This document shows, piece after piece, positions 1-5,218 of a DNA stretch of 5,271 nt. Origin of the DNA: CAZZEX01 sp964653285 (GTDB lineage: Bacteria; Chloroflexota; Anaerolineae; B4-G1); the NCBI GenBank assembly GCA_964653285.1, contig CAZZEX010000180.1, forward strand, positions 1 through 5,271, read 5' to 3'. The notes under the pieces were generated by a model. It worked only from the letters and a program-made list of their open reading frames with translations. It searched no databases and had not been told where the DNA came from. The translations under genes and the position numbers were made by a program. Within the stretch, counting starts at the first letter, position 1; each line of letters opens with the position of its first letter.

Positions 1-51
1 CAAGCTCGAGCGTCTCTACCCGGATATATCAAAATCGGATTGACGAGGTAC

Positions 52-205
52 TAGGCTAGTTTCCGGTACAAAACTCAGACGAGTCCCCACATTGCGGCGT
101 TCTGAGGCCTGTTTTAAAGCTTGTTCCCCCACTTGCGGGGCTAATTGCGGTCGCATTGAAGGGTGATGCCCCACTGTCAATAGTTTTGTACCGAGAACTA
201 GGCTA
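52..205. repeat. 154-bp segment bounded by 24-bp imperfect inverted repeats (MITE-like)
   Basis: The left arm (52-75, core GGTACAAAACT) and the reverse complement of the right arm (182-205) agree at 21 of 24 positions. The 106 bp between them encode nothing I recognise. The right arm ends almost exactly where aminotransferase homology begins (Leu codon at 198), so this looks like a small non-autonomous element or insertion-sequence remnant that replaced the 5' part of that gene. I see no clear target-site duplication, and the family cannot be named. A long-range stem in a transcript is an alternative. The 51 bases to the left hold only a short open stretch (2-43, ending in TGA) that could be the tail of an upstream gene; nothing there is recognisable. 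Confidence 0.5.
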
Positions 206-428
206 TGGTCATGAGGAGATCGTTCAGATTGTGGCAGAACAAGCACACGATCTCACCCACGTCCACCAGGGATTCAACTCTCTACCCCGACTCTATCTGG
301 CACGGGAGTTAGCCCGGCTGACTCCCGACGGTCTCAATCGGGTGTCTTTCACTGTCGGCGGAGGCCTTGCCATTGAGGCCGCCATGAAGATCTCTCTCAA
401 GAGCCGTCCTGGGTCCAGACAGTTCATG
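198..428 (+). pseudogene. Class III aminotransferase, N-terminal fragment
   Basis: In the frame running from TTG 156, about 77 residues match the N-terminal PLP-binding part of class III (ornithine/GABA-type) aminotransferases: LGYGHEEIVQIVAEQ, then HVHQGFNSLPRLYLARELA, then LNRVSFTVGGG followed by an EAAMK helix. In this family the FTxxGG stretch precedes the helix after the cofactor phosphate loop. Homology starts at the edge of an inverted repeat and stops near SRQFM, where the frame runs into arginine-rich translation of an IS left end (to 788). The usual YHG motif, the DE(V/I)Q motif, the PLP lysine and the C-terminal domain are all absent, out of a usual length of about 400-450 residues. 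It cannot be a working enzyme. The subfamily and substrate cannot be assigned from this piece. Confidence 0.75.
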
Positions 429-446
429 AGATCCTCCGCCCGGAAA

Positions 447-466
447 CCCCGGCGCTTGCGCCGGGG
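447..466 (+). other. IS left-end hairpin 1
   Basis: CCCCGGCGC (447-455) and GCGCCGGGG (458-466) are perfectly complementary, giving an 8-9 bp GC stem with a 2-4 nt loop, close to the left boundary of the IS remnant. This is the position expected for the imperfect-palindrome hairpin bound by TnpA in IS200/IS605 elements. The role is inferred from position. Confidence 0.6.
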
Positions 467-477
467 AGGAAGGGCGG

Positions 478-492
478 CCCGCCGAAGGCGGG
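478..492 (+). other. IS left-end hairpin 2
   Basis: CCCGCC, a GAA loop and GGCGGG form a perfect 6-bp GC stem inside the IS left end. It lies about a dozen bases after hairpin 1 and may be part of the TnpA-recognised end or of structure that limits read-through from outside the element. Confidence 0.45.
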
Positions 493-525
493 CAAAGCGC
501 CTCGCTGACTCGGGCAGCAAGCGAC

Positions 526-550
526 GTGCGGCCCGCGAAGTGGGCCGCGC
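526..550 (+). other. IS hairpin upstream of the tnpA promoter
   Basis: GCGGCCC (528-534) pairs with GGGCCGC (542-548) around a 7-nt loop; G526-C550 and a T527-G549 wobble can extend it to 9 bp. It ends 11 bp before the extended -10 element, so it overlaps the -35 region of the tnpA promoter. It could block transcripts entering from outside or affect the promoter; both are inference. Confidence 0.5.
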
Positions 551-560
551 GAGCGGGTCG

Positions 561-569
561 TGTTATAAT
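561..569 (+). promoter_or_regulatory. Extended -10 promoter of tnpA
   Basis: TGTTATAAT is a perfect consensus TATAAT (564-569) with the TGN extension. No TTGACA-like -35 is visible at 16-18 bp upstream, which suits an extended -10 promoter. Transcription would begin near 576, at the GTG start of tnpA (577), so the message would be essentially leaderless. Confidence 0.6.
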
Positions 570-576
570 CGCTACC

Positions 577-855
577 GTGAAAGCACGGCGAGGCGCTCAC
601 ACGGTATATCGGCTGGCGTATCACTTTGTCTGGATTCCACGCTACCGCCGCAAAGTGCTGGTGGGGGATGTAGCTCAGCGGCTGGAGGAGTTGATCCGCG
701 AGATTTGCGCTGCGCGGGATTGGGAGATAGAGGCGTTGACGGTGCGACCAGACCATGTGCATCTGTTTGTCGGCTGTCCGCCCCGTGATGCACCAGCGAA
801 GGTGATGAACGTGATCAAGAGCATCACGGCGCGGGAGTTGTATGCTGCGCACTAA
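577..855 (+). pseudogene. tnpA: IS200/IS605-family TnpA (Y1 HUH transposase), C-terminally truncated
   Basis: The product would be a single-strand DNA transposase that nicks and rejoins IS ends through a catalytic tyrosine. From GTG 577 the protein is 92 residues. It starts with the typical TVYRLAYHFVWIPRYRRKVL block (9-28) and has the metal-binding HUH motif in RPDHVHLFV (His60 and His62), then the helix ending SITARELY. Family members usually have about 130-150 residues, and the C-terminal part with the catalytic Tyr (RGYFV-like context) is missing: homology stops around residue 89-92, where SDR sequence starts. It is therefore very likely inactive. An in-frame GTG at 526 lies in a hairpin and would precede family homology, so 577 is preferred. 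There is no Shine-Dalgarno; the -10 element sits only 7 nt upstream. Confidence 0.85.
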
Positions 856-1066
856 CACAGTACACCCTTCGTTGATTGAGACGGACCTATTGCACGAACG
901 ATACCCTGATCCAGCGAGTCGGGCGCGAGCGGCTTCTAGGGTGCCCCTCAAGCGCCTTGGTCAGCCAGAGGATATTGGGAACCTGGTTGCATTTCTGTGC
1001 AGCGATCTGGGTAGTTTCATCTGCGGACAGTCAATCCTGGTGGGTGGTGGCCGGCTCCTCGGTTGA
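845..1066 (+). pseudogene. Short-chain dehydrogenase/reductase, C-terminal fragment
   Basis: About 73 residues match the end of classical FabG-like SDR enzymes (NAD(P)H-dependent oxidoreductases): the RxNTVHPSLIETDL strand and loop (normally N-x-V-x-P-G), then VPLKRLGQPEDIGN, LVAFLCSD and the closing ICGQSILVGGG, where the family usually has VDGG. The first two-thirds, holding the Rossmann GxxxGxG, NNAG and catalytic S-Y-K residues, are absent because the sequence to the left is IS200-type tnpA. The fragment overlaps the end of tnpA in another frame. ATG 842 has GGGAG only 4 nt upstream, too close for a good ribosome site, so independent translation is doubtful and the piece cannot be catalytic. 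The reading frame is otherwise intact to its stop, suggesting the truncation is fairly recent. Confidence 0.8.
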
Positions 1067-1119
1067 ACCAACAACAGCACACAGGGCTGGCAAGACGAAC
1101 AGGGCACTTGCTTCAGATC

Positions 1120-1125
1120 TATATT
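1120..1125 (+). promoter_or_regulatory. Possible -10 element for the two-gene unit
   Basis: TATATT lies 26 bp before the preferred start at 1151, in the 84-bp gap after the SDR remnant. It matches five of six consensus bases, but no convincing -35 is visible at the usual distance. It is offered because the gap must hold a promoter unless the genes are read from upstream. Confidence 0.2.
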
Positions 1126-1134
1126 CAACATTAT

Positions 1135-1140
1135 GGGGAG
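1135..1140 (+). promoter_or_regulatory. Ribosome binding site deciding the start at 1151
   Basis: GGGGAG lies 10 nt before ATG 1151. The in-frame upstream ATG at 1133 overlaps this motif and has no purine-rich site before it, so 1151 is the better start. Confidence 0.5.
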
Positions 1141-1150
1141 AGTGTTAGCA

Positions 1151-2284
1151 ATGGCAGAGTGTTTTACAGTCTGGGGGGGGATTGGAGGAGACAATGGTCT
1201 GTCCCCCCGAGAAAAGCATGCAGATGTGATCCGTGAGTTTCTCGATCAATGCGCCAAAACCGGTGTAACGCGGTTTATCCCCGGCTACAGCCTTGGTGAG
1301 AAAACCTGCCTGCGTTACGATCACGCGAGAGGGACCTTTGACCCCAAGGACGTGCTGGCGATCCTGCCAAGCTTCTACGAGTTGCATGGGTGGGATCCGC
1401 TGGCCTTCTTGGTCAGAGAGGCACACCAGCGCGGTATCGAGGTACATCCTTACAAAGCCGTAGGGTATGCTGGGGGCACCCTACTGAACACCCGGACGGG
1501 GACTGGTACGTACGACATACGCATCAGCCAGTTCGGCAACGATCATCCCGAGTACTGGATGCAGCGACGGGATGGCCTGACTTCCTTTGATGTAGCTCGC
1601 TTCATCGTCCTGAGCTATGGGTACCCGGAAGCAAGAGCCTACGGACAAGAAGCTTTCGTTAGAATGGCGCAGGAATATAAAGTGGATGGGGCACAGTTGG
1701 AGTTTCAGATAGAATCGGTACCGCATCAAGTGGATGCTCATGGCGTTACAGTCTACGGCTACGAAGAGCCTATCTTGAAAGCCTACCGGCAGCAGCGAGG
1801 GAGAGACCCCTTCGAGATTCCCAACCACGACGAGGACTGGGCCAGATTCCGTGCCAGTTACGTGACCGAGTTTGTGCGGGAACTTAAGAGCCAGTTTGAT
1901 GCTCTGGGGCGCTCAGTCAAGCTCACCGCTGCCGTGGCTTCCAACCCGAATACTGCTTACAAACGGATGCAGGACTGGCCAGTATGGGTGGAAGAGGACA
2001 TCATTGACGAGATCCATCTTCGACATCTCACTGGCAATCTGGCCCATATTTACGAAGATACAGCAGCGGCGGCGGCTTCTATTGCTGGCCGTGTCCCTCT
2101 AGTGGCACAGTTGGTTTGTTGGGGCAGCAACAAGCTCATCACTCCGGATCTGATGGAAGCGGGGGCGGAAGCGGCTCTAACAGCAGGAGCAGATCAAGTG
2201 GGCATCTATCGGGCTGACCGAATACAGGAGTTGAACCTGTGGGAGACTGCCCGCCGCATCGCTCAAGGGAGAACCGACGGCTAG
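1151..2284 (+). CDS. TIM-barrel protein resembling family-10-like glycosyl hydrolases (GHL10)
   Basis: The protein has 377 residues from ATG 1151 (an alternative ATG at 1133 adds six). Numbering is from 1151. The pattern of a (beta/alpha)8 GHL10-type fold is visible: TRFIPGY (about 40-46), GIEVHPYK with His99, HPEYW (132-136), the PEARAY helix leading to YKVDGAQLEF with Asp179 and Glu184 (family members usually read DGIHxD or DGIxxE here), then DWARFR and the YVTEFVRELK helix, VKLTAAVASNP, and DWPVWVEEDIIDEIH. The DG-strand acidic residues are the likely active site. There is no signal peptide, so it is probably cytoplasmic, unlike many secreted hydrolases of the group, and may act on a small imported compound. 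Substrate unknown. A run of eight G (1173-1180) lies within its first ten codons. A class V aminotransferase follows after 33 bp. Confidence 0.7.
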   Translation: MAECFTVWGGIGGDNGLSPREKHADVIREFLDQCAKTGVTRFIPGYSLGEKTCLRYDHARGTFDPKDVLAILPSFYELHGWDPLAFLVREAHQRGIEVHPYKAVGYAGGTLLNTRTGTGTYDIRISQFGNDHPEYWMQRRDGLTSFDVARFIVLSYGYPEARAYGQEAFVRMAQEYKVDGAQLEFQIESVPHQVDAHGVTVYGYEEPILKAYRQQRGRDPFEIPNHDEDWARFRASYVTEFVRELKSQFDALGRSVKLTAAVASNPNTAYKRMQDWPVWVEEDIIDEIHLRHLTGNLAHIYEDTAAAAASIAGRVPLVAQLVCWGSNKLITPDLMEAGAEAALTAGADQVGIYRADRIQELNLWETARRIAQGRTDG

Positions 2285-2317
2285 CACCGACTCCAACTAA
2301 TAAGAGGAGCAACTGAT

Positions 2318-3493
2318 ATGTGCCAAAACAACATGACTTTTGAGCAACTGCGCCAGGATTTGCCCATAACTCAGAAGATGGCCTATTTTCAAGCGGGATC
2401 CTACGGCCCGACCCCCGACTCGGTGATAAAAGTGATTCAGGACAATATGACTTATCTGAGCCATAACGGGGCCGCCTCGCCGGAAGCAGTGCAAGTGCTG
2501 GTTGAGCGGGAGAACACCGTGAAGCAGCAGTTGGCCGATTTTCTTAACGTCAAGGTTGAGGAATTGGCCTGGACGTCCAACACTTCTCAGGCAATGCAGC
2601 GGGTACTCCATGCCACACGCTGGCAGCCTGACGATGAGTTTGTTGTCTCCTCAGCGGAGCACGTCACCACTATGGGGGCCTGCCGAGTTCTGGAGGAATG
2701 CTATGGCGTTGTCATAAAGACCATACCCGCCGACCAGGGTGAAGATGCGTTGCTGGGAGCACTCTCGTCTACACTGGGGAACCGTACGCGCCTGGTGTGC
2801 CTGAGCCAAGTCTCGACTCTGGACGGGCGTCGCCTGCCCATCGTTGACGCAGCAATCATTGCTCACCAATGGGACGTACCTGTGATGGTTGATGGTGCTC
2901 AGTCTGTGGGTCAGTACCCGGTAGACGTGGCTGCGCTGGGCTGCGATTTCTTCGTTGCATCGGGTCACAAATGGCTACTCGCGCCCATGGGCTTGGGCTT
3001 TGTCTGGGTTGCTTCTGGGCGGATTCCTGACTTCCGGCCAGATTTTATCCCCGATTATAGCACATGGCTGAAGCCTGGAGACCCGCGACCGCCTATCACT
3101 GCGGCAACCCGGGTTGAGCTGGGAACGCACAACTACGCCATACGAATTGGCCTGGGCCGGGCTCTGGAGATAGCAGAGGCCCTGGGGCTGGATCGTATCG
3201 AAGCGCATGCCCAGCGGCTCGCCGATATCTTGTTCCAAGAGATGGGGCAATGGAAGAATGTGAAGATCATCACCCCGACAGAGCCAGGTCGTGCCTCTGG
3301 CCTTCTGGCATTGGTCTTCGATGGCTACGACGAACCGAAGCTGCGTGATCTCATCGCCAAGCTGCAGAAAGAGCGAATTGTCGTCAAGTTCCAGCCAGAG
3401 TTGACCGCAATGCGTATCTCCATCGCCGCTTTCAACAACGAGGACGAAGTCTACCGCTTGCTAGAGGCGCTGAAGCGACACATTTCTCGCTGA
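2318..3493 (+). CDS. Class V aminotransferase family PLP enzyme (cysteine desulfurase / isopenicillin-N-epimerase-like)
   Basis: The 391-residue length is normal for this fold-type I family. Visible landmarks are YFQAGSYGPTP (23-33) at the N-terminal substrate loop, TSNTSQAM (86-93) at the phosphate-binding region, AEH (113-115) where a His stacks on PLP in this family, VDGAQSVGQYPVDV (191-204) with Asp192 for the pyridine nitrogen and Gln195 near the ring oxygen, and SGHKWL (215-220) with Lys218 as the Schiff-base lysine. Arg366 in AMRIS sits where the family binds a substrate carboxylate; the usual His of RxSxHxYN is replaced (RISIAAFNN), and the loop after AEH lacks the common Asn, so the substrate may be unusual. 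No active-site Cys loop of a desulfurase is evident, so lyase, epimerase or aminotransferase activity are all open. AGAGGAG (2303-2309) lies 8 nt before ATG. Probably cotranscribed with the preceding gene. Confidence 0.85.
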   Translation: MCQNNMTFEQLRQDLPITQKMAYFQAGSYGPTPDSVIKVIQDNMTYLSHNGAASPEAVQVLVERENTVKQQLADFLNVKVEELAWTSNTSQAMQRVLHATRWQPDDEFVVSSAEHVTTMGACRVLEECYGVVIKTIPADQGEDALLGALSSTLGNRTRLVCLSQVSTLDGRRLPIVDAAIIAHQWDVPVMVDGAQSVGQYPVDVAALGCDFFVASGHKWLLAPMGLGFVWVASGRIPDFRPDFIPDYSTWLKPGDPRPPITAATRVELGTHNYAIRIGLGRALEIAEALGLDRIEAHAQRLADILFQEMGQWKNVKIITPTEPGRASGLLALVFDGYDEPKLRDLIAKLQKERIVVKFQPELTAMRISIAAFNNEDEVYRLLEALKRHISR

Positions 3494-3510
3494 GGATGCC
3501 CGGGTTTTTT

Positions 3511-3531
3511 GACCTCTATAGAGGAGAGGTC
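3511..3531 (+). terminator. Hairpin after the class V gene (possible terminator)
   Basis: GACCTCT (3511-3517) pairs with AGAGGTC (3525-3531) around a 7-nt loop; a competing 12-bp perfect palindrome CCTCTATAGAGG sits at 3513-3524. It begins 17 bp after the stop codon at 3493, where a terminator for the two-gene unit is expected. The T6 run (3505-3510) precedes rather than follows the stem, so it is not a canonical intrinsic terminator on the + strand. A protein-binding palindrome is the alternative. Confidence 0.35.
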
Positions 3532-3644
3532 TTCTGGTCACATCTATGCAAGAAACAGCGTGACTGCTCAGGCTGCTTTTCTCAGAGAGGGCAGACCGGG
3601 GACTAGAGCATCCCCCAGATGCGGAACGGCGCTTGCAGAACCCA

Positions 3645-3802
3645 GGTTTACACATTTTGAGTATCGCCCGACCCGCAGTTGACATAAACCGCCGGCAAGT
3701 TGACATAAACAGCGATTTTGGGCCTATTTTGGCCCTGTGGAGGCCACTTCAGGGCACTTTTACGCCTCATTTGAAGTATGCACTGCCAAAAAAGTGTAAA
3801 CC
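3645..3802. mobile_element. 158-bp segment with terminal inverted repeats (MITE or IS-end relic)
   Basis: GGTTTACAC (3645-3653) is the exact reverse complement of GTGTAAACC (3794-3802), and the match continues to 13 of 14 positions (3645-3658 against 3789-3802). Inside are two perfect copies of a 13-bp repeat and short palindromes (GGGCC/GGCCC at 3720-3735; CACTTTT 3755-3761 against AAAAGTG 3790-3796). No coding sequence is recognisable. The arrangement resembles the ends of transposons whose transposase binds several repeated sites (IS21- or Tn7-like ends), but no transposase is present and no target duplication is clear. It lies between a complete gene and a permease without an N-terminus. 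The rest of the 3494-3886 gap (3532-3644 and 3803-3886) holds nothing I can assign. Confidence 0.5.
3677..3710 (+). repeat. Two perfect 13-bp direct repeats at 21-bp period
   Basis: AGTTGACATAAAC occurs at 3677-3689 and 3698-3710, separated by CGCCGGCA. A 21-bp period equals two helical turns, so a protein binding both copies would sit on one DNA face. Each contains TTGACA, the -35 consensus; the second copy has CTATTT 18 bp downstream (3724-3729), a poor -10. Transposase-binding sites or operator repeats are both possible. Confidence 0.6.
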
Positions 3803-3917
3803 GATCTCTGGTCAGTTTCGAGCCGAATGAAACGATGCCTTCTTTCCCGACGGGAGCAGGGCGCTGTGGACGGGATGTTGCCGCAGATTCGGCGTCTTCG
3901 TCGGCATCATCACCATC

Positions 3918-5132
3918 GTGGCCATGCTCTCGGTGGCCGTGGGCGTTGAGCGGGAGGTGCAGCGCAACATCGAGGCGGTGGGGCTGGAATCGGTCTTCGT
4001 CACACCGCCCCGCGCCGAAACCGACGATTTCGACCCCTACGTTGAGCACCGGCCGGCCACGCCCATCACCCCAGCGGCTGTCAAGACGCTGCGTCAGATG
4101 CCTGAGGTGGCCAGCGTCGCCCCGCTGGTGGACCTGCCCCCGCACCTGGACCTGCGCGTGAAGTGGGGCGACCGGGCAACGCTGGCCCGGGTGCAAAGCA
4201 GCGCGGAACGACTCAGTCCCCTTGAGGAGCAGTCGCAGATGCGGGCCGGCAGGGAACCAAATCCCGGCGCGATGCGAGGGGTCGTGCTTGAGGGGCAATC
4301 ACAGGCGTTGGCCGGCCGGGAACTGGATCCCGGTGCGGCGCGAGGTGTCGTTCTCTCGGCCCGACTGGCCCGCGATCTGGGCGTCGAAGACTACGCCGCG
4401 CTGGTGGTGCAGGTGGTGACGCTCGTCGTGCGCCTGCCCCGGGGCGAGACCGGGGAGTTCCCCGTGACGGTGCTGGGCGTCAAGGAGGGACGGTGGAGCG
4501 CCGTCGAACTGGGCGTGGAGGACGCCGCGGACATCAAGCACTGGTGGTACGGGCAACCCGACCTGCTGGAGACGCGGGGCTACGACGGCCTGGTGGTCAA
4601 GGCCAGGAGCCTGGCGGCAGTGCCGGCGGTGGAGGACCGGGTCAAGGCTATGGGCTTCCAGGCCCGCTCGCTGCGCACCTTCCTTGACCTGGCGAACCGG
4701 ATCTTCGCCGTGCTCAACACGCTGCTGGGGTCGGTGGGCGGCCTGGCCCTGTTCGTGGCTGCCCTGGGCGTCACCAACACTATGATTATGGCCGTCTACG
4801 AACGGACGCGCGAAATCGGCATCATGAAGGCCATCGGCGCCTCGCGAGGGGATGTGCTGCGGCTCTTTATCGTCGAGGCGGCCCTGATCGGCTTCCTGGG
4901 AGGCATCTTGGGCCTGGTCCTGGGAACGTTGCTGGGGCGCGGGGTGGACTGGGCTGCCCACTGGTATCTGGAGTCCGAGGGGATGCAGGGTATCGGCTCC
5001 CTGTCCGTGGTGCCCTGGTGGCTGGCCCTGGGCGCGGTCTCCTTCGGGACGCTGGTCGGGTTGATGGCAGGGGTCTACCCGGCCTCCCGGGCCGCCCGGC
5101 TGGATCCGGTGGCAGCCCTGCGGTACGAGTAG
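3918..5132 (+). CDS. MacB/FtsX-type ABC transporter permease, apparently 5'-truncated
   Basis: This is a membrane subunit of a MacB-like ABC exporter or mechanotransmission complex, which works with a cytoplasmic ATPase. From GTG 3918 it has 404 residues: a MacB periplasmic core domain (about 10-255), then FtsX-domain membrane helices at about 266-292, 314-340 and 364-388, with the cytoplasmic RTREIGIMKAIGASRGDVLRLF loop (296-317) that contacts the ATPase and the usual ending YPASRAARLDPVAALRYE. The frame is open back to a stop at 3828-3830, and family-like sequence FGVFVGIITIVA (from 3888) precedes the GTG, so TM1 is partly encoded but lacks an ATG/GTG/TTG start and the usual LRTxLT lead. 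A start at 3918 would lose TM1. Residues 103-146 hold a tandem 22-residue duplication. Base composition is visibly more GC-rich than upstream. A working start elsewhere, or a frameshift, cannot be excluded; a pseudogene is possible. Confidence 0.8.
   Translation: MAMLSVAVGVEREVQRNIEAVGLESVFVTPPRAETDDFDPYVEHRPATPITPAAVKTLRQMPEVASVAPLVDLPPHLDLRVKWGDRATLARVQSSAERLSPLEEQSQMRAGREPNPGAMRGVVLEGQSQALAGRELDPGAARGVVLSARLARDLGVEDYAALVVQVVTLVVRLPRGETGEFPVTVLGVKEGRWSAVELGVEDAADIKHWWYGQPDLLETRGYDGLVVKARSLAAVPAVEDRVKAMGFQARSLRTFLDLANRIFAVLNTLLGSVGGLALFVAALGVTNTMIMAVYERTREIGIMKAIGASRGDVLRLFIVEAALIGFLGGILGLVLGTLLGRGVDWAAHWYLESEGMQGIGSLSVVPWWLALGAVSFGTLVGLMAGVYPASRAARLDPVAALRYE
4224..4355 (+). repeat. Tandem 66-bp (22-codon) duplication within the permease
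   Basis: Unit 1 (4224-4289, residues 103-124) and unit 2 (4290-4355, residues 125-146) are adjacent, in frame and share 16 of 22 residues: both contain QSQ, AGRE, PGA and RGVVL at the same spacing. The second unit leads into the family-like SARLARDLGV, so the first is probably the extra copy. It lengthens a loop of the periplasmic domain. Confidence 0.8.
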
Positions 5133-5150
5133 GAGCCGTCTGAGGGACCT

Positions 5151-5183
5151 GGGCCGCTGGGTGTACAGGTTCACCACCGGCCC
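5151..5183 (+). other. Intergenic hairpin between permease and response regulator
   Basis: GGGCCG (5151-5156) pairs with CGGCCC (5178-5183); inner TGG/CCA and TG/CA pairs extend the stem with one mismatch and one bulge around a loop containing ACAGGT. No T-run follows, so it is not a standard intrinsic terminator; an mRNA-stability or attenuation role between two genes of one transcript is possible. Confidence 0.35.
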
Positions 5184-5218
5184 AAGGATCGGATGGACGG
5201 GAGCAGAGGTTGTTTCCA

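Larger units (their letters stand above)
429..852 (+). mobile_element. IS200/IS605-type element remnant (left end plus truncated tnpA, right end missing)
   Basis: The left part is a hairpin-rich end typical of IS200/IS605 elements, which lack terminal inverted repeats and are recognised through subterminal hairpins. A promoter and the 5' two-thirds of tnpA follow. The left boundary is placed where aminotransferase homology ends (about 428) and the right where SDR homology starts (about 845-852); both are good to roughly 10 bp. No right-end hairpin, tnpB or omega-RNA region is present before the SDR sequence begins, so the 3' end of the element is lost. The flanks belong to two different gene families, so a simple insertion does not explain it; deletion or recombination must have accompanied or followed the insertion. 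Confidence 0.75.

Noticed and set aside
447..550. CRISPR-like or tRNA-like structure from the series of GC hairpins
   Set aside because: The hairpins differ in sequence and spacing, there are no repeated units or cloverleaf, and the context is an IS200-type left end.
156..788. Single 210-residue protein starting with aminotransferase-like sequence
   Set aside because: Residues after about 91 are arginine-rich translation of the IS left end and an off-frame reading of tnpA; only 198-428 has family homology.
424..951. Reverse-strand open frame, 175 codons
   Set aside because: Antisense of the IS left end and tnpA, spanning the tnpA/SDR junction; no recognisable domain.
3598..3615. GGGGA/TCCCC stem as a terminator or riboswitch
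   Set aside because: Only five base pairs with an 8-nt loop and no T-run; expected by chance in this composition.
3677..3710. Start of a CRISPR array
   Set aside because: Only two 13-bp copies with an 8-bp gap; repeat and spacer are both too short.
3827..3916. ATG 3827 as a permease start through a frameshift
   Set aside because: The frame from 3827 gives MKRCLLSRREQG and then a His/Arg run with no likeness to MacB N-termini, so one frameshift does not rebuild a normal leader.
3648..4298. Long reverse-strand open frame, 216 codons
   Set aside because: His/Arg/Pro-rich composition with no motif; it is the antisense of the permease frame plus the repeat segment.
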